A stretch of 64,000 nucleotides of DNA, from contig QJPP01001810.1 of the NCBI GenBank assembly GCA_003996215.1, positions 1 through 64,000 of the forward strand, read 5' to 3'. The position numbers were made by a program, and so were the translations under genes. Below are positions 1 to 11,086 of the stretch, piece by piece; position 1 is the first letter of the stretch, and each line of letters opens with the position of its first letter. The notes under the pieces are model-generated. The model made no database searches. It had not been told where the DNA came from and was given only the letters and a program-made list of their open reading frames with translations. This DNA comes from Jaltomata sinuosa. Lineage: Eukaryota; Streptophyta; Magnoliopsida; Solanales; Solanaceae.

Positions 1-904
1 ATGATACATCTTCGTCGCTCCTGGATGGATTGAATAGCGGGAATAGTGAACTTCTGCCAAGATTTTCTCCCGAAGCTCCCCGACGTTAGGTACACATAGA
101 CGACCTTGATATCTCAGAACCCCATCTTCCTTAAGCTCTATTAGTGGTTGCTTTTGTTGTGGAATTTCCTCCCTCAATCTTACTAATTCTGGATCATCAT
201 ATTGTCTTTCCTTTACCTCTGTCACAAGTGAGGATTCTGCTGTGCTTTGAATAACAACTCCCCCATTACCTTGGTCTAGTAGTCGAACCTGCAAATTAGC
301 TAACTGATGTAGTTCTCTTGTCATCTCAATCTTTCTATTTTCCATGTGGCTCAAGCTTCCCATGGATTTGCGGCTAAGTGCATCGGCCACTACATTGGCC
401 TTCCCTGGATGGTACAAAATATCTACGTCATAATCCTTTAGTAACTCTAGCCACCTTCTTTGCCTTAGGTTTAAATCCTTCTGTTTGAATAAATATTGTA
501 GACTTTTGTGGTCCAAAAACACGTCTACATGGACTCCAAACAAGTAATGGCGCCAAATTTTCAAGGCAAATATAACTGCTGCCAATTCAAGATCGTGAGT
601 AGGGTAATTTTGTTCGTGCTTTCTTAGTTGTCTTGAGGCATAGGCAATAACTTTACCATGTTGCATTAAAACGCAACCCAACCCAATCCTTGAAGCATCA
701 CAATAAACAACATAACCGTCTGTGCCCTCTGGCAGAGTTAAGACAGGTGCTGAAGTAAGCCTGTCCTTCAACTCCTGAAAACTCTGCTCACATGCATCAG
801 ACCACTGGAACTTGGCAGCTTTATGAGTCAACTTTGTCAATGGTGCAGATATAGAAGAAAACCCTTCTACAAACCTTCGGTAATAACCTGCTAAGCCCAA
901 AAAA
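1..904 (-). pseudogene. pol: Gypsy-1 pol, RNase H and start of integrase (continues off window)
   Basis: This is the continuation of the upstream ORF after a one-base shift. On the minus strand it encodes the RT connection, then RNase H with the motif VVYCDASRIGLG near 700, then YPTHDLELAAVIFALKIWRH, the DHKSLQYLF stretch and the NVVADALSR end of RNase H near 380. A linker follows, then the first part of the integrase zinc-binding region (YSIHPGATKMYH) at the window edge. I read no stop codon in this frame. The enzyme would degrade the RNA template and, with integrase, complete and insert the DNA copy. It is called a pseudogene only because it is out of frame with gag-RT. Confidence 0.85.
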
Positions 905-3664
905 ACTACGGATCTCTGTAGCATTCAAGGGTCTCGGCAAATTCTTTACTGCTTCAATCTTTTGGCCGTCAACTCTAATACCTTCGTCTGTAATTATATG
1001 GCCAAGAAAAGCCACTGAAGTCAACCAAAACTCACATTTGGAGAACTTCGCATATAATTTATGATTCTGAAGTGTTTGCAATACTGCACGTAAATGATCA
1101 GCATGTTCGGCTTTGGACCGCGAGTAAATCAGGATATCGTCAATAAATACGATCACGAATACATCTAGGAATGGCTTGAATACCCGATTCATTAGGTCCA
1201 TAAAAGCTGTTGGGGCATTAGTAAGCCCAAAAGACATTACTAGAAATTCAAAGTGGCCATACCTTATCCTAAAGGCTGTTTTTGGAACATCTACCCCTTT
1301 AACACGTAACTGGTGATACCCCGACCGCAAGTCAATCTTTGAAAAACATTTGGCGCCTTGCAACTGATCAAAAAGGTCATCAATCCTTGGAAGCGGATAC
1401 TTATTCTTGATTGTAACTTTGTTCAGTTGTCGGTAATCGATACACATTCTCAAGGACCCATCCTTCTTACGAACAAACAAAACTGGTGCGCCCCATGGCG
1501 ATGTACTAGGCCTAATGAAACCTTTTTCGAGTAGATCCTTTAATTGTTCCTTTAACTCTCTTAATTCTGCAGGAGCCATCCTGTAAGGGGGAATTGATAT
1601 TGGCTGAGTATCTGGGAGTAGATCAATGGCAAACTCAATTTCCCTTTCTGGAGGGATTCCTGGAAGCTCATCCGGGAATACATCTAGAAATTGACTCACC
1701 ACGGGAACTGATTGAGGAGTCACTTGTCCATCCTCTGTGCTTTGTACTCGGACTAAATGATAAATATAGCCTTTAGAAATCATTTTTTGGGCTTTAAGGT
1801 AGGAAATAAACCTACCCCTTGGCATGGCAGCATTACCTTTCCACTCCAGGATTGTTTCTTCCGAAAAATGGAATTTGACAACCTTATTTCTACAATCGAT
1901 ATTAGCATAACATGCAGCTAACCAGTCCATGCCCATAATGACATCGAAGTTAATCATATCTAATTCGATTAGATCAGCTGAAGTGAGATGGTCATAAATC
2001 CACACTGCACAATCTCGATAAACTCGTCTAGCTATAATAGATTCACCAACTGGCGTGGATACAACAAATGGTCTAGGCAATAACTCAGGGCCTACCCCCA
2101 ACTTACCAGCAATGAGCGGGGTAACATATGAAAGAGTAGAGCCAGGATCTATAAGTGCATAAACAGCATGAGTAAAAATAGTCAATGTACCTGTAACAAC
2201 ATCAGGTGACGATTCCAAGTCCTGGCGACCGGCTAGAGCATAAGTGCGATTCTGACCACTGCCTGAACTGGATGCTCCTCCTCCTCCCCTACTTCTACCA
2301 CGACCTGGTGTAGACTGTTGTCCTCTCCTTGGGGGACGAATAGTAGATGAAGAAGCTGCCATCGACCCTGTAGGCTGGGATATCTCACTCCTACCTCTAC
2401 TCGGACAATCTCGCATAAAGTGACCAGGATGCCCACATGAATAACAAGTATCTGAACCCAGGCGACATATCCCAGGATGCTTCCTACCGCACTGAACACA
2501 AAGTGGCAAAGGTGGCCTCATCTGACCTGAATGCCCCTGGCGATAGGAACTGGATGCACCAGAACTGTGGCCTGGTCCAGTCTGAGAAAAACGATCATAC
2601 CTCTGCCTTTGCAACTGATATGGGGCACCACTAGTAGGGTGGGGTGATCGCCTATTAAAATGTGGCCTAACATTACCTCGTGGCTCTACATAGGACCCAA
2701 TAGATCTAGCCCTCTTATTCTGATCCCTTTCTCGGCTTTGGTTATCTTCAATTTGTACTTCAAGATCCTCTGCAGTCTGAGCAATAGCCTGTATCTTAGA
2801 AATATTCATATCCTCTTGTGTGGCTGCTATTGTTAATCCCTTAATCAATTCATCCTTAAGACCACGCACATATCGATGAACTCTAGCTCGCATCGTACTC
2901 ACAATATCGGGGGCATACCTGGCTAATGAATTAAATCTGAGGCTATACTGTCGAACAATCATATTGCCCTGCCTAAGGGCTAAAAATTGATCAAGTCTGG
3001 CCTCTCGAACCTCCTGTGGAAGATAGTGAGCTAGGAAGGCCTCTGAAAATTCCTCCCACTCAGCTGGGGGTGCATTTGATCCCCTAGACCGATCCCAAGC
3101 CTCGAACCATAAAATGGCCACATCTCGTAACCTGAAAGATGCAAACTCCACTGCCTCCACTACTGTTGCATGCATGACTCGAAGTACTCGATATGTCTGA
3201 TCAATAAACTCCTGAGGATCCTCACGTGGGTCAGAGCCTGTAAATATAGGAGGACTTAGGCTGATAAACTCTCGAGCCCTAGAACTTTCTGAGCCACCTG
3301 ACCTAGCACTCGTTGATGCCCCAATTTGTTGTTGTTGTGTGGCTACCATCTGGGTCAATAATCGAACAGCACTCCTGATGTCCTGGTCCTCTGCTTCAGG
3401 TGGAGGAGCTACATGTGCTGGTTCATCTCTAGCTATCTCAGATGCCACTGGAGCAGGTGGGGTCAGGGGTACTGGATCCCCTCTAGTCTCATCAGGTACT
3501 TGATAAACTGGGATCTCTGGTATCGGTGATTCACTTTGAGCCTCAAATCTATCCAATCGGATAGGCGGGGAACGACTAGTACCTTCCCCCGTATCCGTGC
3601 CAACCCGTCGGCTACTCATTTGTCTAGTCACAGGCATTTCTGTAGACAAGGAAGAGAAAAACAT
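821..3664 (-). CDS. gag-pol: Gypsy-1 gag-protease-reverse transcriptase polyprotein
   Basis: One open frame of about 940 codons. In order: a low-complexity N-terminus; a retrotransposon gag domain at about residues 130-290; a knuckle-like CVQCGRKHPGIC and a true CCHC zinc knuckle CYSCGHPGHFMRDC near residue 405; an aspartic protease with DPGSTLSYV near 503; and RT from about 690 with the catalytic motif VFIDDILIYS near 840. Gag packages the RNA, protease matures it and RT copies it. The true start may be the Met nine codons in (3640), since both are in frame. Homology leaves this frame at the A7 run 899-905, where one extra base shifts translation; the last roughly 25 codons are out-of-frame tail. 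Confidence 0.92.
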   Translation of the reverse strand: MFFSSLSTEMPVTRQMSSRRVGTDTGEGTSRSPPIRLDRFEAQSESPIPEIPVYQVPDETRGDPVPLTPPAPVASEIARDEPAHVAPPPEAEDQDIRSAVRLLTQMVATQQQQIGASTSARSGGSESSRAREFISLSPPIFTGSDPREDPQEFIDQTYRVLRVMHATVVEAVEFASFRLRDVAILWFEAWDRSRGSNAPPAEWEEFSEAFLAHYLPQEVREARLDQFLALRQGNMIVRQYSLRFNSLARYAPDIVSTMRARVHRYVRGLKDELIKGLTIAATQEDMNISKIQAIAQTAEDLEVQIEDNQSRERDQNKRARSIGSYVEPRGNVRPHFNRRSPHPTSGAPYQLQRQRYDRFSQTGPGHSSGASSSYRQGHSGQMRPPLPLCVQCGRKHPGICRLGSDTCYSCGHPGHFMRDCPSRGRSEISQPTGSMAASSSTIRPPRRGQQSTPGRGRSRGGGGASSSGSGQNRTYALAGRQDLESSPDVVTGTLTIFTHAVYALIDPGSTLSYVTPLIAGKLGVGPELLPRPFVVSTPVGESIIARRVYRDCAVWIYDHLTSADLIELDMINFDVIMGMDWLAACYANIDCRNKVVKFHFSEETILEWKGNAAMPRGRFISYLKAQKMISKGYIYHLVRVQSTEDGQVTPQSVPVVSQFLDVFPDELPGIPPEREIEFAIDLLPDTQPISIPPYRMAPAELRELKEQLKDLLEKGFIRPSTSPWGAPVLFVRKKDGSLRMCIDYRQLNKVTIKNKYPLPRIDDLFDQLQGAKCFSKIDLRSGYHQLRVKGVDVPKTAFRIRYGHFEFLVMSFGLTNAPTAFMDLMNRVFKPFLDVFVIVFIDDILIYSRSKAEHADHLRAVLQTLQNHKLYAKFSKCEFWLTSVAFLGHIITDEGIRVDGQKIEAVKNLPRPLNATEIRSFFGLSRLLPKVCRRVFFYICTIDKVDS

Positions 3665-3836
3665 GAATTAGACTTCAAACATCTTATGACCTCGCTCTAT
3701 TGCACGATCTAGCAAATGAAAGAAGGATAACATTTCCTAAATGTCCCGTAGCCTCATGATTATAGGTATGGTGCACAACACACCCATAAACAAGACTCTA
3801 CTAGACACGGCTTGTAGACTCCCTGGGATTCGACGT

Positions 3837-3849
3837 GCTCTGATACCAA
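3837..3849 (-). other. Gypsy-1 primer binding site (initiator Met-tRNA type)
   Basis: On the minus strand this reads TTGGTATCAGAGC, complementary to the 3' end of plant initiator methionine tRNA. It lies three bases inside the LTR end at 3853, the expected spacing, and it fixes the LTR border and the transcription direction. Confidence 0.88.
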
Positions 3850-3953
3850 GTTTGTCACGCCCCAAACCATGGGAGGCATGACCGACACCCGGAGCCCCAA
3901 AAGGCCGAGGGTGCCAAAATAGAGTGTATCTCTGTTGAACCTGCTGGGGGTCT

Positions 3954-4074
3954 GAGACCGACAAGGTCTCTAAGAATAGCAATTTGAAACACTAAAAGCT
4001 CAATAGTAGTTAAGTAACTCAAGGCCGACAAGGCTATTATCATAGTAGATAGCTAATAACAAGGCCGACAAGGC
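3954..4074 (-). repeat. Three hairpins with a TTGTC loop near the Gypsy-1 LTR end
   Basis: On the sense (minus) strand 3954-3970 reads GAGACC-TTGTC-GGTCTC, a perfect 6-bp stem. The copies at 4021-4035 and 4061-4074 read GCC-TTGTC-GGC. The loop is constant while the stem differs. They lie 100-220 bp from the LTR end, so they would be transcribed. Confidence 0.75.
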
Positions 4075-4543
4075 AATACCCAACACTAATATACATATAC
4101 ACGTCTACAAGCCTCTAGGAGTAAGTAAAATATCTCATATCCAGGACAGGGCCCTGGACTACCCATAAGCTGTACATATATATAACCTGGTCAAAATATA
4201 AGCTAGACCTCTGACTCGTCAGCTCCAGGAAGAATGGAGCTTACCAAAATGGTTGAACTCCGCAACTCCTACTGAAGAGATCTGTCTGGGTATCTGTCTG
4301 GACCTGCAGGCATGTATGCAGCGCCCCCAGGCAATGGGGACGTCAGTACGACAATAATGTACTGGCATGTAAGGTAGAAACATAAAAGCAAGTCGCAAGT
4401 AGTAAATCCGAACAAGATAAAATATGAAACTTGTAAACTGTAATTGGTAAGACTCATTAAGCTCTTTCTCCTTTATTCTTTTTAGAACACAATACATGCA
4501 TTAACACACGCTGCAACTCACTCTTTATAACCCACACTGAACC

Positions 4544-4752
4544 ACAATAGCGCCTCGGCGCACCCTATATTTAATAGCCTCAATATGGCAGTAGCGCCTC
4601 GGCGCACACTATGTATATAATGGCCTCAATATGGCAGTAGCACCTCGGTGCACACTATGTGTATAATGGCCTCAATATGGCAGTAGCACCTCGGTGCACA
4701 CTATGTATATAATAGCCTCAATATGGCAGTAGCACCTCGGTGCACACTAACA
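4544..4752. repeat. 46-bp tandem array with an internal palindrome in the Gypsy-1 LTR
   Basis: The phrase GCCTCAATATGGCAGTAG begins at 4577, 4623, 4669 and 4715, exactly 46 bp apart, with a partial unit before. Each unit holds an inverted repeat. It reads GCGCCTCGGCGC in the first two units and GCACCTCGGTGC in the later ones. Both arms changed together, as CpG to TpG and CpG to CpA. Confidence 0.93.
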
Positions 4753-5932
4753 CGCAAACCACACATAATAAGTGTATTACTAGATTGACCTTCAAAGCTA
4801 TTCTTGTTATTTATGAAGGTTCATTTAGATAACTTCTTTAGCCTTGGCTTACTAGGTGTTGGAATCAACATACCAAACACATATAAATGGGGATTTGACT
4901 TTCTAACTTTCCTTGTATACTTTCTAAAGCTTGATTAGAGATCACAATACAAAGAAGAAACTTGACAAAAGGATAACTTACATTTCGTGCAAAAAGAATC
5001 AGATTTTTATAAGAAGGTGACTTGAATCACCATAATGTATAAATTAGTTCCTTAAGACTTGTCGAGTTACCAAATCAGCTCTCTTACAACAAAATACTCA
5101 AATTCCTTCTTTCGGAGATTTAGAATTCTATTTCTAGATTCATGCCGATAAGGAATAAAGAAGCCTTAACATACCTCGTTCCTTCCGAAGATTGCGCTTA
5201 CCACAACTTGGACTTTCCCTTATTAAGTTAATCTACAACACAAGGGTATAATGAAGCTAATATTAGCTCTTAAACCTGCTGCAACACTCCCAAAATAGTA
5301 GCTAAACATTTCCCGGGCAGATTTACGTATTTTGCATTAATTAAAAGTGTATCGTCACACCTTTCTCCCCTTATCCAATACACATCACACACACACCAAT
5401 CTACTGCCTCCAATAATACAAAACACATCAAACATCCCCTACACAACCCACCATGCCGAAATACAATAGCAACACATTGAACCCACGGCTTCCGATCGCC
5501 GTCCCGTGAGTTCTTAACAACAATTCAACAACAATTGTCTATCCGAACTTCAATCCAAAAATATTATTATGGGCAGAGTACTTACCACACTTGAAGGTGT
5601 GTTTTTATCCTCTTTTTATTGATGCTTTAAAGGCTTAAGTACCCCCTACACATACACCAACAAGAGAAGAAGAAATCTCTTAATTGTTACACAATTTCCA
5701 TGTGTTAAATCATAAGAAAGGGGCTGCCATAGTTCATGTCTTTCTTACCATAGGATATCCTAGCTATATGTAGTAGATTAATACCAAGATAACAAGTTGT
5801 TTAACTCACCTTAAGCTTCAATTAATCTTGGTCTTCTTAGAACCCTAAAGGGAAAGAAGGGCTGCCAAAAAGGAAATGAGATAAGAGAGAATTTTCCAGC
5901 TTTTTGTGATGAACATTGATCAGCAAAAGCCC

Positions 5933-5940
5933 TATATAAA
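5933..5940 (-). promoter_or_regulatory. Candidate LTR TATA box of Gypsy-1
   Basis: TTTATATA on the minus strand, about 520 bp into the LTR. It sits inside a GC-flanked CCTATATAAAGGG context that is common in plant LTR promoters. No initiation site can be confirmed. Confidence 0.45.
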
Positions 5941-6510
5941 GGGACCTTTTTGGCCGACTTTTTTGAGTATATTTGGGCCAAAATGGGTCAAGAAACTTGG
6001 GCCAAAATTACCCTTTGCTTGGGCCTCAAAAGGGTTAAGTTTTGGGGCTGATTTTGGGCTTCTCTTGGGTCAAAATGTGGTCAATATTGGTGGCTAACTT
6101 TTGTAGTTGTTTGGGCCAGATTTGGTTGTGCTTTGATGGGCCAACTTTAAGCTTCATTTGGGCTACCATTAGGTCTAATAATCCATGGTGTTGCTGCCCG
6201 TAATCGGCCCTCGGAACTTAGTTCGTTAGCGTAGGTAGGTGATGCACCTACTTGTCACCTAAGAGCTTAGATAAGTCGAGCAAGTACCTCACTTGTTTTA
6301 TCTCATTTTCAAAACCCTCCTCCTATAATTTAACTTAACACTTATATACATTTGACCATTTCAAATTCTAGGCCAAAGTACCCCTTCACAATCTCGAGCT
6401 CAAATACCTTCGTCGATATTTACTTAGTCACATAGGTTTTGAAAGGTACGGGGTGTTATATTTAGGGTGAATTCTTAGTAACTCACTTGTGATGAAGCAT
6501 GATTTGGCCC

Positions 6511-6762
6511 AATAATACATTAGGTGACGTCATTCTTAAGGGCAAATCATCATTGTTGCGGGTTTAATTGAAATATTGTTGTGATTAGGCTGAGAATTGA
6601 ATCATTATGCTCTTTTGAAATCGTTATTGGTTATGAACAGTTCAGTGAGTGCTTTGGTTGAGTGGAGTGATTATTGTTACGTTTGAATATGGGTTTCATG
6701 TTAATCGTTGTGCTTAATAGTCCTGATGATAGATGGGGTAACATCCTTCTTAAGGGAAGTTG
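6511..6762 (+). promoter_or_regulatory. 40-bp TGACGTCA-like module, two copies in element A leader
   Basis: 6511-6552 (TTAGGTGACGTCATTCTTAA, then GGGCAAATCATCAT) and 6725-6762 (GATAGATGGGGTAACATCCT, then TCTTAAGGGAAG). The first has a perfect TGACGTCA, the classic binding site of plant bZIP (TGA-type) factors. Function inferred only. Confidence 0.5.
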
Positions 6763-6904
6763 AGCATACGCCTCTTATTTGTTTAGTATTGTATGATCGT
6801 GAAGTTTTTCGGGTATGTCTAAGTACCCAAATAACTTTAAAATTGGTCAACTATTGCTTTGACATGCCTTAGTATTGTAAAGTTTTGTTCCTGCCTGTTA
6901 AGAA

Positions 6905-7240
6905 CTTGTGTGCCACAAGTGTTGCCTTGCGAATCTCATGTGCAAAGCAAGTGAAAGTGAAGAATTGAAAAAATGTCACTGCTTCCCACCTAAATTCTAC
7001 ATGTGCTTTGCAAGTCTTCACCTGCAAAATACAGGTGACAACGCATGTGGAAGGAAGAACCTACCAGTTTACTTTCAGCAAGGGGCGAAAGCACATGCAT
7101 GACGCATGTTGACTCATGCAAAATGCATATGTCTTTGCCCATGCCAAGCCCTTTTTGCCCAGGTCTTCTGCTAGCATTGGTGAAGTCACATGCAAAGCGC
7201 AAGTCTCCACTTGCAAATCGCATATGATATGCACATGTCA
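6905..7240. repeat. Palindrome-word block, element A leader
   Basis: Short words recur with their reverse complements: ACTTGTG-TGC-CACAAGT, CACCTG(7)CAGGTG, and several ACTTGC/GCAAGT and CATATG-type pairs. The vocabulary is the CACTTGC family, as in sister element B. Confidence 0.75.
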
Positions 7241-7387
7241 ACCGTTCACCTGGTGCTCTTTTCTTCTTTATACATTTGATTTCCTTTTCTTTCATTAACT
7301 TCTTGTATTATTTTCTTCTTTCATTATTGAAAAGTACAAAAAGATTGTTTATTTTGGTTCTTGTGGTGCTTACATTTTTTTAGGAAC

Positions 7388-9036
7388 ATGACTTTATGCA
7401 AGTGCAAAAGGAAAGTCAAAGCCCTTTTGAGATCTATGAAATTTTCCAATCCTTTCACGCATGTGAAGAATGAGGACCCATCAGAATCATAAATCTAATT
7501 CAGCCTTGATGGAATTGAAGCTTATTATCTCACCTTTTGTAAGCAGTGAACAATTATAGAAGAATCGATGTTTAATGTAGACTCCTTCAAGAATGTGCTC
7601 CTTAATATAGCAGAGCAGTTCGACAAATGAGTGTGGGACTAATTAGATTAAGTTCTCGGTCCTTATTTCCTGGAATTGGTATGAGTGTTCTATGCATCGT
7701 ATCGAGCCACATAAAATATTTTGAAGCACAAGAGCCCCATAGATAAGATTCCATGTCTGCCATCAGTTTTAGTGCGGGGCAAAGAGGTTGGCATTACCCT
7801 CGTTGCCATTAACTTTATCTTCTGCGATGTGCCATTACGCTTGGGATATGAGTTTTTCAGGTGGTTAGCTTAACCAGATGGCCATTATGCTTGGGTAGCC
7901 AGTATCATTGCTGAAGGCCAACCTTTTTGGGAAATGGCCAAAGGTCGTATCTCTCGCCAAGATCTCAAGTTTGAGGCTCAAATGTGGTTAGATTTTGTAT
8001 GAACATGGCTTATTCCATCAAAGAACACCACCCATGTCCCCTTTGAGGTAGCTCTTCTCATCTCTTTTATTATGACTAGTATTCATATAAATAAGGAGGA
8101 GATTATAGCTAATCAATTCAAGGGAAAGGCTAGGCAACAATTCACTTCTATGCCTTTCCCTGTTCTCATTAGTAAGATGTGTCTCCGAGCTAAATGTCCT
8201 TTCTTTCGGCCATTAGACAAAACCTCCTGAGCAAAGAGTATGATTGATTTGGCCACAAAGAGAGATAAAGATGCTCCATCCACCCGGAAGAGAAAATTAG
8301 CTTCAAATACACATACATCAGAGGTGATTGAATCTCCCTTTAATATTGTTCATACTCAATTGAAAAATCCAACTCCCACCCATGGGGTGTCAGAACATGC
8401 CCTTCCCGCTTTGGGTGGTCTTCTCAAGCTTGAAGATGTGGTAGGAGATAATGATGATCTTTTAAATAATATATTGAGAAATATCCCAACCATGATTTTG
8501 AATGCTATCAAGTCAACTTTGAAGCCAATAAAGAGTAGCATGGTTAAACTGTGTGGTAGGGTTGATACTGTAAAATAAGTTGTTTGTTCGCTCAGAGAAG
8601 AAGTAAGTTGAACTACATCGAGGGCTCCTCTATTAGACTTATTTTACCAGCCCCTACTTTGGCTTCACCCCGAAGAGATAGGAGTCCTCCAGATGATTGG
8701 TACATGGGAGATGATCTATCTTTGAATCTTGGACATAACGAAATTTAAGAGGCATAGAAAACTAATGCGGAGGTGACAAAACATCCAAGTCCATCCAAAG
8801 AAATTCAGCAGGATATTCAGTTGCATAAAGTAGAGATTGAGCATCAGTATACAAACTACAGTTTGGGCCCTCCTACTCTATCTTTCTACCAGTTGATGAC
8901 ACTTTCGGATAAATGTGAAATTATTGATTCATATGGGCCACTTCAGGTAGCTTGGGACCCATTGACTCCTTCCAATGCTGATTTCAAGATTAATCTGACC
9001 CATGCTTACATTCCTCTAAAGACTGAGCCTGAATGA
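7388..9036 (+). pseudogene. Element A third ORF, 'putative plant transposon protein' type, decayed
   Basis: The translation keeps family landmarks between stops: SVLVRGKEV, then YAWVASIIAEGQP with a Trp about 10 residues on, then FEVALLISFIMTSIHINKEEII, then TSMPFPVLISKMC near 8150. Open pieces remain at 8240-8578 and 8773-9036. The same order appears in elements B and C. The family is widespread in plant LTR elements, often as an extra ORF, and its function is not established. The ATG at 7388 follows a splice-acceptor-like TTTTTTTAG. Several in-frame stops and shifts make this copy non-functional. Confidence 0.6.
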
Positions 9037-11086
9037 AAGAAGAGTCAAAAATATTATCGAAGGCGTCATCCTCGCTCTTAGAGCCTACAGGGATTCCTCA
9101 TATACATTACTTTTGTGTTTTTTATCCATTGGGAACAATGTTGTGTTTTCAGTTAGGGGGTGATTTGGGTGATTTTGATACCCCTGTTGGGCTTGACTAT
9201 AATCTTTACATTCTGCCCTTGACAGGCCTAATTTTTAATTTCTTATGGTAACATTGTGTCCTTCTCATGCTTGATCTTATTGGATATTCTTATGAATGAG
9301 TGGCTTTTAATTGTCGGGTTAGTCCTACATGATAAATTATTTTACTACTCGTGCTTTTCAAATGAGCTTAGTGCCTACGCTGGGCCTAGTTCTCAAATGA
9401 TTTATGAGCGCGTAACTCAATTTTTGCCCTGTTAATAGTAGTTAGTTGAATAAACACTGAGAGTTTTCTTCATACTATGATTCTTTCCCAAGGAGCAAAA
9501 TATTTTCTTTCTTTCTTTTAGTGTCAAACCGGGTTGACAATTTCCTATGATAGATTGAAAGGTGATTTCTTAAGAGTAAATGCCATGTCATAGTGTTTGG
9601 ATTGAGCTTGTGTTTTGCTTGTCTCGAAGGGGCCGATCAAAAAAAAATCTTGGAAAATAGCTTGCAAATTGAAGGAAAAGGGGAAAATGATTTTTTGCTA
9701 AAATTATTCTCTCGTTATGATTTGCACATTCTCTGTTTGGCTTGATTGATTCACAAACAAGTGTGTAGAACTCGGAATAGGTTGTCAAAAGTCATTTGTC
9801 CTAATTAATTTTGAGGCTAGTTGTGAATTTCTTGTGTTGAATGTCGTGTGTGGTAAAGTTTACTTTGTTCATGTGCTATGTGTTGTTAGAACTATACCAA
9901 AATGTGATTCAAGGCAAAATCGTAGATTGTACCTAGCTTGGAAGATGACCTTAGTCCCTTTTTGAAAAGCCATTTAACCCAAATATTCTTCCCTTAACAT
10001 TGATCCCAGTTAACCCTCTTGATCTTGTAACTTTTATTTGGCACCTTATGTTGGACACCTTAAGCATGTTTGCCTCTATCTTGACACCTGTCATCCCTAA
10101 TGGCTAAAAAGTGAAATGTAGGCTAAAAGCCTAAGTTTGGGGGGAATATGAAATTGACATAGGAAAAATCCTATGTTTGGGAGTGTATTCTTGAAATATG
10201 GAGAAAAAAAGGAGTTGTGCTTCGATGCAAGGCAACACCATATGCTTACAATATAAATTAGTTCAAAGTGTCCAATGAGATGAATCAATGGAAAATAAAG
10301 AAAGATATTGGTGCTACAAAATTAGTTTGACAAATGGGTGTTGAATGAATAAGTTGCTAGGAAAGCTTAGGATGTGAGAGGGAGGAATAAGGTAAAGTTG
10401 ATCTCCCAAAAATATGAGCGGTGCATTAAATGCTTATGAAGAGCATTAGGGAGGTTTAGTCACTTGACACAAATGAAATCCTCGCCTTAACCCTAGCCTA
10501 CATTGTTGGATGGAAATGATTAGTGATTTCGAATTTGGTGACTCTACATTAGTGACGAATTACATGAAGGTCAATCCTATGGTTGAATGTGTGTGTACTC
10601 AAACTTCTTTGAGAGAGTTAGAGTCTTTGCGTTCTCTTGTAATCCCTATATTTTGAAATGCATGATTTTGAGTGAGATTCTCTCTTGTGGTGAGTTGCAT
10701 TACATCCTTGAAGTGAATAATAAAGTATTGGTTTCAATTGTGAGGAACAAATGAGACAAGTTATGTGGAAAAGCTTGAGGCAAACCTGGAAGGTCAATAC
10801 TAATTACTTGAGAAGCTTGATGATCTTGTTTTGAAAGACAGATTCCCTGATTTTGAATGAAAATTGAAGTCTTTTGGTAAGAGTTTTGAATTGTATACTT
10901 TCCTTGAGATTATGGTGATACCAATTAAGATAAGCACCTCTGTTTTGAGTCTTTTGTTTATTATTTTATTGAGTCCTAGAGTATGTATAGTCCTTTGTGC
11001 AGCCCTTATGTCTTGAGAAGCTTATTTCAATCCTTACCTTTTCAGTGGCTTGCTTGAGGAGAAGTGATAGTTCAAGTTTGGGGGGT
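9037..11086 (+). other. 3' non-coding region of element A with polypurine tract
   Basis: No supportable gene over 2 kb. It holds decayed GCCC/GGGC hairpins near 9183 and 9216, a third copy of the 40-bp module (9546-9583), and a tract near 10585-10620 shared with B (near 16920). It ends in CTTGAGGAGAAG and a polypurine tract (AGTTTGGGGGG, about 11075-11086) that directly precedes the LTR. Confidence 0.6.

Larger units (their letters stand above)
1..6460 (-). mobile_element. Gypsy-1: Ty3/gypsy chromovirus-like LTR retrotransposon, cut by the window edge
   Basis: Read on the minus strand from right to left, this is a 5' LTR (6460 to 3853), a Met-tRNA-type primer site, a leader, gag, protease, reverse transcriptase, RNase H and the start of integrase, which runs off the left edge. 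The order protease-RT-RNase H-integrase marks the Ty3/gypsy superfamily. The long LTR and the gag-pol style fit plant chromoviruses, but the chromodomain lies outside the window. It is the best preserved element here. Its right end abuts element A, which it probably interrupted; the other flank is not visible, so no target duplication can be checked. Confidence 0.9.
3853..6460 (-). repeat. Gypsy-1 5' LTR, about 2.6 kb
   Basis: On the minus strand the LTR starts TATAACACCCCG (a TGTAACACC start with G changed to A) at 6460 and ends GGGGCGTGACA at 3853, next to the primer site. It contains a TATA-like box at 5933-5940, a 46-bp tandem array at about 4544-4752 and three TTGTC-loop hairpins at 3954-4074. 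I find no supported coding sequence. Short open frames at 4219-4497 and 5906-6097 fall in this non-coding DNA. Confidence 0.85.
6461..7383 (+). other. Leader/intron region of element A
   Basis: No gene. It holds two copies of the TGACGTCA-like module (6511-6552, with a perfect TGACGTCA at 6525-6532, and 6725-6762), then the palindrome-word block at about 6905-7240. It ends in a pyrimidine-rich stretch and TTTTTTTAG at 7383, a good splice acceptor, five bases before the ATG at 7388. By comparison with B this is probably the 3' part of an intron. The open frames on both strands at 6908-7298 are by-products of the palindromic words. Confidence 0.55.

Noticed and set aside
4544..4752. CRISPR-like spaced palindromic repeats
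   Set aside because: The 46-bp units are tandem without unique spacers and lie inside a plant LTR.
6908..7298. Four overlapping Cys/His-rich small ORFs
   Set aside because: They arise from the palindromic word block, which translates to similar residues on either strand.
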